Part shown: one piece after another, positions 1 to 10,500 of the stretch | How the letters are laid out: each line of letters starts with the position of its first letter | Position numbering within the stretch: position 1 is the first letter of the stretch | Assembly: GCA_045130275.1 (NCBI GenBank) | Contig: JBGUPL010000013.1 | Location: forward strand, 1-64,000 | Direction: 5' to 3' | DNA from: F23-D06 sp045130275 | GTDB lineage: Bacteria; Bacteroidota; Bacteroidia; Bacteroidales; WCHB1-69 | DNA length: 64,000 bases | Notes under the pieces: generated by a model | Databases searched by the model: none | Seen by the model: the letters and a program-made list of their open reading frames with translations, nothing else | What the model was told of the DNA's origin: nothing | Made by a program: the position numbers and the translations under genes

Positions 1-1989
1 GGCATTGTTGTATTGGATAGCTTCCTCGCTCAAACAGCCACGAAAAACACGAAATTCTTGGCTGACAATTAAATAGTCTCCTGACCAATCAGTGGTGTCG
101 GAGGTGACTAGCTGATAGTGCTTGGTGCCCGAGCATTTCGAATAGACAGCATACAAGGTATCGTTGGAAGAAGTGGGGTGATAAAGGCTGTCATGATGGA
201 ATAGTGGGTCGGGAGCTACCATGGCCCCGGAGCCCACAGGTTGTGTCGTCCATCCGGCAAAAGAGTATCCGGAAGCGCATGACCACGCTTGAGGTAGAAC
301 AATCCCATCTCCGCTGTTCGCTTCCGTGCTGTCCGTCACTAAGCACGCCCCCGTCCCCGGATCAAAATGGACTGTGGCGGGGAGACCGTTGCCCAGTACG
401 GACATGAACGTGTCCGCAGACTCGCAGTCCGCAGGATAACTCTCATATGTGTGCGCTACCCCACCCTCTTTCCGATACAACTGGATGGCCTTCTGCACGG
501 TGTAAGAACTGGATTTGTAATAGCGGAAACGCTGACCTGTGGGGTTGCCGTTATTGTCATGGCTGTCGGTGCTGTTAAAACGTAAGTGCGCCCCTCCACT
601 GCCAATAATATCGATGTCCCCATCGTTAAAGTAGATAGAGTTTTCATAAGTGTTGTTAGCTGTGGCTGATGTACTCAAGCCATTAGAAGTGTTGTTCGCC
701 CAACCTATATAGTTGCCGCTTGCTGATTTTATGGTATATCCTCCGCTGCCCGTTGGGGTGATGGTGAAAGAGGCGGCGTGGGTGGTCGCGGTGTAGTCAA
801 TCTCGTCATTCTGAATAGTTGGCTCCTGATAGTTGTTGGCGGCATCCAACGCCGTCAAGTTCCCATCGAAAACTTTGCCGCCTTCCGTATAGACAATCAA
901 ATACTCGCCACTCCAGTCGGCAGGCGCGGCGGGTGCCTCCATGACCTTCCGATAGACGGGCTCTCCACCTTGGGTCTGCGTGTAAACCGCATAGAGCGTG
1001 ACGCTCGTCTGGCTGTGATAGAGCTCTCCAGCAGGATGGAGCGGGACGGGTGTCGTGGCAACGGGCCCAAAGACCGGCTCGGTGCTCCAGCCGGCAAAGA
1101 ACAGAGTGTCCGCACAAGGCACCGCCGCCGGCAGGATGACCCCCTCCTGACAGTCCATGGGGAGGGACGAGACCGCACAGGACCCGCCACATGGGTCAAA
1201 CGTGATGACGACGCTGGGACTCACCACCACGTAAAAGGTGTCCACACAGACTACCTGCCCGCCTGCCGTGACCGTGACGTAATAGGTGGCATCGGTGGCA
1301 GGTGCCACCATGATGCTCTCGGTCGTTTCCCCAGTGCTCCACAGATACTGCAATGCCGGTTCATACACAACCGCTACGGAATCCAGGAAGAAACGCTGGT
1401 GCAGATCCGTATTTCCAATGGTGATGGTGCTGTTGGCCGTGGTACCAAGCACCGCCACATAGTCGTACTCTGTGTATTGATCATACCAGCCACCGATGGG
1501 TAGCGACTGCTTCATGACGGTGTCTTGATCCACCATCAAGTAAAACCAGGGATGCTCCGATGCATTATTCCACCCGCGCACCCACATCTTCACCTTGAAG
1601 GGCCATGACAAGTCCATGGGGATGGAGGTAATATAGCCTCCTCCTCCAGAACTGACATCTCCGAAACGAAGATGCCCGCCCGCGCGGAAAACATGACCGG
1701 TGTCAACCATGGGAAAGTTAGCGATTTCGTTGAATTGCACCTTCTTGCCGGAAGATTTGTTATTGGTATCGCTACCCATTGTGACAGAAGAAAAGCCTTC
1801 GCTGAAGATCGTATTGCTGAGGGCCGTCAGGGTGACGTTTCCGCCGGCGCAGATGGTGTCGTGATGCACGTGTTCGGTTTGGTGTTGCGGCGAGGCCATG
1901 GCGCCGACGACACAAAGCCGCAGCCACAACATCGCCAAAACGGCCATGCGCACTCCACTTCCACGAAACCATTCTTTTATGTAGAACAT
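1..1989 (-). CDS. Large exported repeat protein, 5' part only (runs off left edge)
   Basis: The frame is open on the minus strand from the ATG at 1987-1989 to base 1, giving 663 residues without a stop, so the gene is cut by the window edge. The N-terminus has a hydrophobic stretch (about residues 15-34, ending AMA/SP) that reads as a signal peptide. Around residues 235-295 and again 535-595 are two copies of a Listeria-Bacteroides (InlB B-like) repeat: a TFDP or HFDP start, a C-rich middle, then FAGW and LYAVY. Two matching modules beginning DWSGEYLIV and DWSGDYLIV follow the repeats, the second cut by the edge. An Ig/PKD-like strand pattern (YLWSTGETTESI) lies near residue 205. This is typical of surface adhesin-like proteins of Bacteroidales; a C-terminal T9SS or anchoring domain would be outside the window. 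Function unknown. Confidence 0.85.
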   Translation of the reverse strand, partial: MFYIKEWFRGSGVRMAVLAMLWLRLCVVGAMASPQHQTEHVHHDTICAGGNVTLTALSNTIFSEGFSSVTMGSDTNNKSSGKKVQFNEIANFPMVDTGHVFRAGGHLRFGDVSSGGGGYITSIPMDLSWPFKVKMWVRGWNNASEHPWFYLMVDQDTVMKQSLPIGGWYDQYTEYDYVAVLGTTANSTITIGNTDLHQRFFLDSVAVVYEPALQYLWSTGETTESIMVAPATDATYYVTVTAGGQVVCVDTFYVVVSPSVVITFDPCGGSCAVSSLPMDCQEGVILPAAVPCADTLFFAGWSTEPVFGPVATTPVPLHPAGELYHSQTSVTLYAVYTQTQGGEPVYRKVMEAPAAPADWSGEYLIVYTEGGKVFDGNLTALDAANNYQEPTIQNDEIDYTATTHAASFTITPTGSGGYTIKSASGNYIGWANNTSNGLSTSATANNTYENSIYFNDGDIDIIGSGGAHLRFNSTDSHDNNGNPTGQRFRYYKSSSYTVQKAIQLYRKEGGVAHTYESYPADCESADTFMSVLGNGLPATVHFDPGTGACLVTDSTEANSGDGIVLPQAWSCASGYSFAGWTTQPVGSGAMVAPDPLFHHDSLYHPTSSNDTLYAVYSKCSGTKHYQLVTSDTTDWSGDYLIVSQEFRVFRGCLSEEAIQYNNA

Positions 1990-2050
1990 TGAGTATCAAA
2001 TATTTACATCAAAAAACACGGTGACATTCGCCACCCCGATCACGAGGTTG

Positions 2051-2058
2051 CAAATATA
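2051..2058 (-). promoter_or_regulatory. Bacteroidetes -7 box (TATATTTG) for the exported repeat protein
   Basis: The minus strand reads TATATTTG, matching the TAnnTTTG -7 consensus, about 60 bases before the ATG at 1989. No convincing TTTG -33 element was found at the expected 19-21 base spacing. Confidence 0.5.
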
Positions 2059-2132
2059 AGAAATATATGAACATCTCAGTGTTGAACAAAACGGGTTTCC
2101 TGCGTCCTTTTTTTGTATCGATTTAAAACAAA

Positions 2133-2158
2133 TAGAGACGCAAAGCTATGCGTCTCTA
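2133..2158 (-). terminator. GTAGAGACG-type hairpin terminator after tRNA-Ser
   Basis: Ten-base perfect arms TAGAGACGCA and TGCGTCTCTA enclose a 6-base loop just downstream of tRNA-Ser, followed on the minus strand by a T-rich run (TTTGTTTTAAA). The same hairpin sequence follows tRNA-Pro at 54908-54934, so this is a dispersed palindrome that here can act as a tRNA terminator. Confidence 0.6.
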
Positions 2159-2162
2159 CAAG

Positions 2163-2252
2163 TGGCGGAGAGAGCGAGATTCGAACTCGCGGAAGAGTTA
2201 CCCCTTCGTCAGTTTAGCAAACTGGTGGTTTCAGCCACTCACCCATCTCTCC
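2163..2252 (-). tRNA. tRNA-Ser (anticodon GCU)
   Basis: The minus strand folds as a class II tRNA: acceptor arms GGAGAGA and TCTCTCC, anticodon loop TTGCTAA with GCU in the middle, a long variable arm and a T arm with GTTCGAATC. The discriminator is G at 2166. The 3' CCA is encoded (2163-2165), unlike in the tRNA-Pro of this window. Confidence 0.95.
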
Positions 2253-2349
2253 GGATTAGGTAGCACCTAAAATCGGCGGCAAAAATACACTTTTTTTTGA
2301 TACAACGACATCTTGTGAAAAAAATCTTTTTCCCGAGAAATGATTGTTC

Positions 2350-2377
2350 GTAGGGGCGAATGATTATTCGCCCCTAC
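2350..2377. repeat. GTAGGGGCG-type palindrome
   Basis: Perfect 12-base arms GTAGGGGCGAAT and ATTCGCCCCTAC with a 4-base loop. It lies immediately upstream of the lpxD promoter. Related GC-rich hairpins occur at 4468-4492 (GGGGCGTAT arms). Confidence 0.7.
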
Positions 2378-2399
2378 TTAGTCATTACCAAAAAAAGTG

Positions 2400-2407
2400 T
2401 ACCTTTG
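2400..2407 (+). promoter_or_regulatory. -7 box (TACCTTTG) of the lpxD-lpxC operon
   Basis: TACCTTTG fits TAnnTTTG and lies 22 bases before the lpxD ATG at 2429. It also rules out the longer reading frame starting at 2360, which would begin upstream of the transcription start. Confidence 0.6.
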
Positions 2408-2428
2408 CACCCTCAAAATTGTCAAACA

Positions 2429-3439
2429 ATGAAGTATTCCGTTGCTCAGATCGCAGAATTGATTTCTGCTGAAATAGTGGGCGATCCCAACGCCGAGATC
2501 ACCACCATATGCAAAATCGAAGAAGGCGTGCCCGGCGGCCTCACCTTCCTTTCCAATCCGAAATACACCCAATATTTATACACCACAAAAGCCACGGCGG
2601 CCATCGTCAACAAGGATTTCACCCCCGAGCAGGAGGTGCCCTGCACCCTCATCAAGGTGGCCAACTCCTACCTCGCCTTCGCGCAACTCCTGAACTTCTA
2701 CCAGCAGAACAAACCGCGCAAGACGGGCATTTCCGACAAGGCCTGCATCGCCCCGACCGCCAAAATCGGGCAGAATGTCTATATCGGGGAGTTCGTGAGC
2801 GTAGGCGACAGCGCAGAAATCGGCGACGGCGCGAGCCTCTACCCGCAGACCGTCATCGGCGACCGCGTGAAAATCGGTGCGCACACCACACTCTACGCGG
2901 GCGTGAAAGTCTATGAGGACTGCCACATCGGCACCGACTGCATCCTCCACGCGGGAGCGGTCATCGGCGCCGACGGCTTCGGCTTCGCCCAGCAGAACGG
3001 CGAATACCTCAAAATCCCGCAGGTCGGCAATGTGGAGATCGGCAACCATGTGGAGATCGGTGCCAACACCTGCATCGACCGCGCCACCATGGGTTCGACC
3101 CGCATCCACGACCATGTGAAGATCGACAACCTCGTGCAAATCGCGCACAACGTCACCGTGGGCGAGGGAACAGCCTTCGCCGCCCAAGCGGGCGTGGCGG
3201 GTTCCGCCAAGCTTGGCAGCCGCTGCATCATCGCCGGCCAGGCGGGCATCGCCGGCCACATCACCATCGACGACGGCACCGTCATCGGCGCACAATCCGG
3301 CGTGTCGCACTCCCTCAAACAGGGCGTCTATCTTGGCAGCCCCGCCATCAGCGCCTCCGAAGAACGCAAACTTATCGTGCTCCGCCGCAAATTACCTGAA
3401 CTGTATCAACAATATATAAATAAAAAACAGAACCAATAA
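2429..3439 (+). CDS. lpxD: UDP-3-O-acylglucosamine N-acyltransferase
   Basis: Third step of lipid A synthesis: transfers a 3-hydroxyacyl chain from acyl-ACP to the 2-amino group of UDP-3-O-acylglucosamine in the cytoplasm. The 336-residue protein has the N-terminal LpxD domain (about 1-100, with FLSNPKY) and then a left-handed beta-helix of hexapeptide repeats (about 100-320). The catalytic histidine is His240 in NLVQIAHNV, and HAGAVIGADGFGF is conserved. The start at 2429 (MKYSVAQIAEL) is chosen over 2360 because it matches family N-termini and follows a promoter box. lpxC follows after 5 bases, so the two are surely cotranscribed. Confidence 0.96.
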   Translation: MKYSVAQIAELISAEIVGDPNAEITTICKIEEGVPGGLTFLSNPKYTQYLYTTKATAAIVNKDFTPEQEVPCTLIKVANSYLAFAQLLNFYQQNKPRKTGISDKACIAPTAKIGQNVYIGEFVSVGDSAEIGDGASLYPQTVIGDRVKIGAHTTLYAGVKVYEDCHIGTDCILHAGAVIGADGFGFAQQNGEYLKIPQVGNVEIGNHVEIGANTCIDRATMGSTRIHDHVKIDNLVQIAHNVTVGEGTAFAAQAGVAGSAKLGSRCIIAGQAGIAGHITIDDGTVIGAQSGVSHSLKQGVYLGSPAISASEERKLIVLRRKLPELYQQYINKKQNQ

Positions 3440-3444
3440 CTTTC

Positions 3445-4374
3445 ATGACGACATTACAAACCACTATCGCCTCTCCGGTTTCCGTATCGGGGAGAGGATT
3501 ACATACAGCTCAACAGGTGACCGTCACTTTTGTCCCGGCACCTGCTGACAGCGGCGTCCGCTTCGAACGCACCGACCTGCCCGGAAGTCCTATCGTCAAG
3601 GCAACCCCTTATACTGTTTTCGACACTTCCCGCGGCACTTCCATAAAAGACGGCGATGCACAAGTGCATACCATCGAGCATCTTATGGCCGCCCTTGCCG
3701 GTCTCGGCATCGACAACGTCCTCGTGCGTACCGTCGGTCCCGAAACCCCCATCCTCGACGGCAGCTCCCGCATCTATGTGGAGATGCTCAAGGAGGTGGG
3801 CATCGTGACCCTCGACACCCCGAAGAAAATCGGCATCGTGAAGGAAGAAATCACTTTCTCTATTCCAGAAAAACAGATTGAATTGACCATAAAGCCTGCC
3901 GACCGGTTCAAAATGACCGTCAATGTGGACTACGGGACCAAAGTCCTGGCCGAGCAGCAGGCCGTACTCGACAACATCGAGAATTTTGTTCCGGATGTCT
4001 ATAACTGCCGCACTTTCGTGTTCTTGGATGAACTGCAGTTCCTGATTCAGAACAATCTGGCACGAGGCGGAGACCTTGACAATGCCATCGTTTTCGTTGA
4101 CAAGGTGCCCGACAACAAGGTGCTGAACGCCCTCGGGGACTTCTTCCACAAGAAAGACATCACCGTCACCCCCGACCACATCTTGAATAACACTCATCTC
4201 CGCCACCCCAATGAGCCGGCGCGCCACAAGCTGCTCGACCTCATCGGAGACCTTTATTTATTAGGGGTTCCGTTGCGCGCGGAGATCATCGCGAACCGCC
4301 CCGGTCACTTCGCCAACACCTCCTTCGCAAAAAAAATATTGGAGAGTTGTAACTTTTTGATACAACCTGCGTAA
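3445..4374 (+). CDS. lpxC: UDP-3-O-acyl-N-acetylglucosamine deacetylase, without FabZ fusion
   Basis: Zinc-dependent deacetylase, the committed step of lipid A synthesis. The 309-residue protein has both LpxC beta-alpha domains. Zinc ligands can be placed as His79 (HTIEHLMAALAGLGIDN), His261 and Asp265 (ARHKLLDLIGDL); GHFANTSFAKK closes the fold. In Bacteroides and many relatives LpxC is fused to a C-terminal FabZ dehydratase of about 150 residues. Here a TAA follows directly after the LpxC domain, and no FabZ or LpxA coding sequence follows; a terminator does. The gene is intact as a stand-alone LpxC. Confidence 0.95.
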   Translation: MTTLQTTIASPVSVSGRGLHTAQQVTVTFVPAPADSGVRFERTDLPGSPIVKATPYTVFDTSRGTSIKDGDAQVHTIEHLMAALAGLGIDNVLVRTVGPETPILDGSSRIYVEMLKEVGIVTLDTPKKIGIVKEEITFSIPEKQIELTIKPADRFKMTVNVDYGTKVLAEQQAVLDNIENFVPDVYNCRTFVFLDELQFLIQNNLARGGDLDNAIVFVDKVPDNKVLNALGDFFHKKDITVTPDHILNNTHLRHPNEPARHKLLDLIGDLYLLGVPLRAEIIANRPGHFANTSFAKKILESCNFLIQPA

Positions 4375-4429
4375 GAGTAAAATGATTATGAATTAATTTT
4401 CATTGTCTTACATAGGTTAATGGTTTTGG

Positions 4430-4458
4430 ACAGCGGTATGAACTACCGCTGTTTTTTT
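4430..4458 (+). terminator. Rho-independent terminator of lpxD-lpxC
   Basis: Perfect 8-base arms ACAGCGGT and ACCGCTGT with a 7-base loop, followed by a run of T, 56 bases after the lpxC stop. Confidence 0.85.
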
Positions 4459-4467
4459 AAAATAATA

Positions 4468-4492
4468 TTGGGGCGTATGCGATACGCCCCAA
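4468..4492 (-). terminator. GGGGCGTAT-type hairpin, probable NRPS terminator
   Basis: Perfect 11-base arms TTGGGGCGTAT and ATACGCCCCAA with a GCG loop, 11 bases after the NRPS stop codon on the minus strand and followed by T/A-rich sequence. It belongs to the same palindrome class as 2350-2377. Confidence 0.55.
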
Positions 4493-4503
4493 CAGTTCTC
4501 AAA

Positions 4504-7500
4504 CTAATCGAAGAATCCCAGTCCGCTGATAGCGCTCAACATGCGATCCACATAATCCCACGTGGTGGGCGACCATTTGAAGCCCAAACGATAGAGCACT
4601 TGCGTGGTGTACAGGTTGCTTATAGGCACTTCTGAAACTTTCATGCCGTGAGCCATATCCTGGTAAGCGAGCAGGCTGGAAAGCGTTTTGGCCTTTTGTG
4701 GGTCATTGCCCGCACTCTCTACGGTAGAATTGTACTCCTCATCTTCCACAAGACGGATGTCCGTGCCCAGCTTGTTGAATCCGCTGAGAACGTCGCCGAG
4801 GAACTGCGTGTGGCTGTTGTAGGAATGGAACAGGCAGCAATCCTTGGGAGTGGAACTGAGCAGGATGATGGTGTGCGCCACCTCATCGATGGGCGAGAAT
4901 TCCACCTTGTTTTCGTACAATGAATAGGGGAAACAGCCTAACATGTTGAAGACTTTGATGCGCCCCATGAAGGAGTTGGTGGAGAAGTTGATTTGGAACT
5001 CACCGTCGCTGGTACGCGCCGCCAAGTTACCGACACGGATCACCTTGGCCGACAATCCTTTATCAACAATGGATTGCAGCACAATGCGTTCTGCCAAGAA
5101 TTTGGAATGGAGGTACTGGTTTCCGAGATATTGTCCGTCGAAGAGTCTTTGCTCGGTGAAAACGTAATCGGGTGCCATGGTGTCGTTGACATTGAGGCCA
5201 CTGGTGCTGTACGTGGAAATGTGTACCAAACGTGCGCCGGTCTTCAGACAGAGGTCAACACAACGTTGCGCACCACCCACATTCACATCTTCGATCTCCG
5301 TGCCTTCGCTGAAGTGTTTCACCACTGCGGCGCAATTGAACACCGTGTCGATTTTCACTTGAACAAGGTTGGTCAGGTCGTTGGTGACATCTCCAAGAAG
5401 AATGTGGAGGCGGTTGCCGAAGAGTTCGTCGTAGGTGGATTCGAAATAGTAGAACAGGAGGGTCTTCAGCCTGTGCTCAGCGGCTTCCATGTCCTTGTCG
5501 CGCACCAGACAGTAAATGTTCTCCGCATCCGACTGGATCAGTTCCTGCAGAATGTGAATGCCCAGGTAACCCGTGGCACCTGTGAGCAGTACATTGCCCA
5601 AAGATTGGCACTCACCTTTTCGGAAGCTATCCAATATATTGTTGCTCAACAAGTTGTTAATGCCAGAATAGTCGAATTTGGTGATATCGTCATCGTCTGT
5701 GGCGACAACCGTATTGCCCGAAACGAGCGCCGCAAGCTTTCTCGGGGTGGCATTGGCAAAAACATCGCCGTAGGCCACGTGCATTCCCGCCTTGTCGGCT
5801 TCGATGATGACACGAGTCACCATGAGCGAGGTGCCGCCGAGGTCGAAGAAGCTGTCGTTGGCACCGATCTTGTCCATGGCAAGAATCTCGCTGAAGATGC
5901 GGCAGAAGAGCGCTTCCGTGTCGTTGGCCGGTGCCACGTATTCGCGGTCGGAGGCCTGCATGAGGGGCGTCGGCAGCGCCTTGCGGTTCACCTTTTGGTT
6001 CTGGTTCAGCGGAATTCTGTCGATCTGCATCGTGGAGGCGGGAATCATGTACGGAGGTTTCCGCTCGCCGATGAAGTCGTTGAGCGCCTTGATGTCCACC
6101 TGCTGGTCACTGACGATGTAGGCGGCGATGAACTTTCCACCATTCTCGTAATCAAAGGCTTGCACGGTGGCATCCTTGATACCCGGGAACTGGCGAATCA
6201 CGGCTTCCACCTCCTTGAGTTCGATGCGGAATCCGCGAATCTTCACCTGACCGTCTTTACGTCCCACAAACTGGATGTTGCCGTCGGGGAGGTAACGCAC
6301 GATGTCGCCGGTGCGGTAGACGCGGGCGTGTTTCGGGTCGTCGCTGAACGGATTCTTCAGGTAGGTTTCAGCGTTTTTCTCAGGACGGTTCAAATAGCCG
6401 CGACTCACCTGGGGACCGCTCACCCACAATTCGCCGGCCGCCCCGGGAGGCAATCTGTTAAACTGTTTGTCAACTATATAGAGCCTCAGATTGTCCAGCG
6501 GCTTACCGATGGGAATGTCCAACTCATAATCCTTCACCCAATAGTTGGTGGTGAAGATAGTGCACTCTGTCGGACCATAGCCGTTGTACATCTTGTAGTT
6601 TGTCGGAGGATTGAGGGCGGACAACTTCTCACCGCCCACTGCGAAACAGCGCAACGAGTGGTTCTCCACATTCGTCACAAACTGATAACCCACTTGAGTG
6701 GTGATGAACGAATGGGTGATGCCCTGCGTGTTGAAATAATTGTTGAGGTCGGGCAAATTGAGTCGTATGTCTTCCCCGATAATGTGGACGCAGGCACCGC
6801 ACGTCAAGGCAGGATAGAGATCCATCATGCAGGCGTCGAAACCATAGCTGGCATACGCCGCCACCTTGTCAGCCGCCGTCAACCCATAGTGCCGCTGATA
6901 CCAATGGCAGAAGGCCACTATGTTGCCGTGCTCCAGCTGACAGCCTTTCGGTGTGCCGGTCGAACCGGAAGTGTAGAGCATGATGAAAAGGCTTGACGGA
7001 GTGATGTCAGCCTTCACAGGAACCACCGCCGGCAGTTTGTCAATGTCTTTGGTCAACAGCACGATGCCGTGATATTCATCCACGATGGGACGCAACTCTT
7101 CATCGGCAATGAGCAGTTTGGCATTGGCGTCTTGCATCATGAAGTTCAGGCGTTCAGCGGGATAGCTCGGATCCAGAGGCTGGTAGGCGCATCCGGCCTT
7201 CAATACGCCTAACGAAACGATGGCCATCCATTCGCAGCGCGGAATCAACACCGAAACAATATCTTCGTTTTTAAGACCTTGCGCGACAATGTAACCTGCG
7301 ATGCGCTCCGAGATCTCATCCACCTCGCGATAAGTGTATTTATGGTCGTGATAAACAACAGCAAGATTGTCAGGTGTTTGCTCCACTTGGTGACGGAAAA
7401 GCGAAACGATAGTCTGGGTGTCGTCATAGGGCACATCCGTCTGGTTGAAGCTGTCGAGCAAAGCGGTTTGTCCGGCATCCAGCAAAGAGACCTGCTGCAA

Positions 7501-10500
7501 CGCCATCTCGGGATGATGGATGAAAGCCTCAGCCGCAGTGCAAACCGACTGCGCCAGACTTTGCATCAGCTCGTGGCTGTAGCGACCATTGTCATATTCG
7601 ACCACCACACCCGGCACGCCTTCTTTCTCTTGAATGTAGAAAGCGATGCGGAACTTCGGTATATTCAGCTCAAGAGACTCTATTTCAAGCTTTTGACCGT
7701 TGATTAGATATTGGTCTATCACTCCCATCTGATAGGCGAACATGATTTCGGCCGACAAGTCGTAATCGGCAGCGATCTGCGCGAAAGGATACTTTTCGTG
7801 AGTCAAAGTCTCGTCAAAGTGCTGGCTGGTCTCATTCAGGAAGTCCATCACCTTTTGATTGCCAATCTGGGCACTCAAGGCCAACGTGTTGACGAACATG
7901 CCCGTAGTATTGCTTATGCGCAGATCGGAACGGCCGTTGCTGATGGTGGTGATGCAAATCTGCTCGTTGTTGGTGAAACGTGAGAGCGCATAGAAAACCG
8001 CCGCCAGGGTAAGGTGCGCAGGCGAGAGGTTGTTCTTCTTGCAGAATTCCTCCATCGCGTCGAAGTCCATCTTGCAGAAGACTTCGCTGACAGTACCTTG
8101 CTCCAACGGATTGGTCAAGTCGGCTGACACTTCAGTGGCCCCTTCCACATTGCCCAAACGCTGGTTGAAGAACTCCTTAGCCTCGATGTAACTCGACGTG
8201 CTTTCAGCCGCTTTCTCATCGACAACAAAACCGGCATAGCTGATGGCTTCAGCCTCGATTTCCTTGCCGTTCATCAAGTCGCACAACTGGTTCAGGAACA
8301 GGTCGAGGGAACCGCCGTCGAAAATCAAGTGATGCACATCCGCCAAGAGGCAAACGTTTCGCTCGGTGGTGACGATTTCCATTCGGTACAACGGTCCTTG
8401 TCTCAGGTTGAAAGGTCTTACGAACTCCACCTTGTATTTCTCCAATTCCGCCTCGCTCAACTGACTCTTTGTAAGGGCAAGAGGTTGAGTTGTGTCAACA
8501 ATTTGCACGATTTCGCCAGCTTCGCTGTCAAAATGCACAAAAAACTGCGGGTGTGCCTTGATGAGGGTCTCGATGGACTTTTCAAGCAACTGCACATCGG
8601 TGTCTTTGGGGAGACGAATAAGGGTTGGGATGTTGTACACCGTGGAGGTGGGCTGCTTCATGCAATCGACATATACGCCCATCTGCGCGTAGGACAACGG
8701 AACATTATTTAGTTGAGAGTTAAGAGTTGAGAGTTGAGAGTTGTCGGTATTTGAAACAGTTTGGTTGGTGGCAGGAGCATTGAGGAGTTTGTTAAGAATC
8801 TCATTCTCAATTGTTTGAATATTTCCTGCCTTAACTAAGGATTTGGAATCCACGGTGATACCGTATTTTTTGTTCAGCTGCACGGCCAGTTTGATGGCGG
8901 AGATGGAGGTAAGTCCAACGTAGCCGAGCACGGTGGTCACGCCAAAGTCTTTGGTGCCCACGATGCCCGCCACGATTTCGTGCAGTTCCTCTTCGAGGAT
9001 GTTCATCGGCACATGGCTTTCCTCCACGGTTTCCGCCTTTTTCTCGGGTCTCGGCAGGGCCTTCTTGTTGACCTTCTGATTCTGATTGAGCGGAATGCGG
9101 TCGATTTGCATCGTCACAGCAGGCACCATGTAAGGCGGTTTCTCATCCATGATGAAGTTGTTAAGGGCTTCGATGTCAATCTTCTCATCAGCAACAATAT
9201 AAGCTGCAATGAACTTGCCGCCGCCCTCTTCGTCAAAGGCTTGCACGGTGACATCCTTGATGCCTGGATACTGGCGGATGATAGCCTCTACTTCCGTGAG
9301 CTCGATGCGGAAACCGCGAACCTTCACCTGTGCGTCGCGACGGCCCACAAACTGGACGTTTCCATCAGGCAGGTAACGCACGATGTCGCCGGTGCGGTAG
9401 CAGCGACCCCAAGGGGTCTCCACGAAAGCCTCGGCAGTCTTCTCCGGACGATTCAGATAGCCTCGTCCCACTTGAGGGCCATTGACCCATAGCTCGCCGG
9501 CAGCGCCCACAGGTAACCTATGCCCGCATGCGTCCATAATGTACAGATGCATATTCTCCACAGCCTTTCCTATGGGGATATTCTGCAATTTCTCCTTGAC
9601 AGCAAATGCCGTCACATAACAGATACTCTCTGAAGGACCATAGCCGTTCAGGAACAAGTAGGGAGGAGGCGTGACATCCGCCAGTTTCTCACCGCCGGTG
9701 ATAAAGGCCTTCAAGGAGTGATTGGCGATATCGTTGACAAATGAGCGGGCCACCTGTGTCGTCATGAACGTATGGGTGATGCCGTTCTGCTCAAAATAGT
9801 CGTTAAGCGCGAGGAGGTCAAGACGTATCTCCTCAGGAATGATATAGACGGTAGCACCCACTATGAGCGGCGGCCATAACTCAAGCAAACAAGCATCAAA
9901 ACCGAAACTAGCATACGCTCCTATGTGACTATCCGCTTCTACATGCAGGGCATGTCGGTGCATGTGACTGAACGCCACCATATTCCGATGTTCGAGTTGA
10001 CATCCCTTGGGTACGCCTGTAGAGCCACTGGTGTAGATTAGCGTAAAGAGGCTCTCGGGCTTGGGTCCATCAAATGCATTGGATTCCTTCAGGTTCTTAA
10101 TGTCTTTCGTAAGCAGCACTTCACCCTTGTATTCATCCAAGATGGAACAAAGTTCCTCGTCGGCAATCAACAGTTTGGAAGCCGTATCCTGCATCATGAA
10201 GTTCAGGCGCTCCTTCGGATAGGTGGGGTCCAACGGCTGATAAGCACATCCTGCCTTCAGCACACCCAGCGAGGCAATGGCCATCCATTCTGAACGGGCT
10301 ATCAGAATGGCCACCACATCCTCAAGTCCCAATCCTTTCGATGCAATATAACTTGCAATGCGGTCACTGATTTCATCCACCTCGGCGTATGTAAACCGCT
10401 TGTCCTTGAAGACCACAGCCGTCTTGTCGGGCGTTGCTTTGGCTTGACGGCGGAACAGCGATACGATGGTCTGCGTGTCGTCGTATGGATTATCGGTCTC

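Noticed and set aside
1..1989. Several small overlapping frames on both strands (for example 778-1503 plus, 806-1192 minus)
   Set aside because: A single continuous minus frame of 663 codons with a signal peptide and two Listeria-Bacteroides repeats explains the region.
4375..4503. Possible frameshifted fabZ after lpxC
   Set aside because: The 129 bases hold two hairpins and no coding pattern, and the convergent NRPS gene begins at once after them.
4993..6996. 667-codon open frame on the plus strand
   Set aside because: It is antisense to the NRPS module 2 and reductase, has no recognisable motif, and mirrors the codon structure of the real gene.
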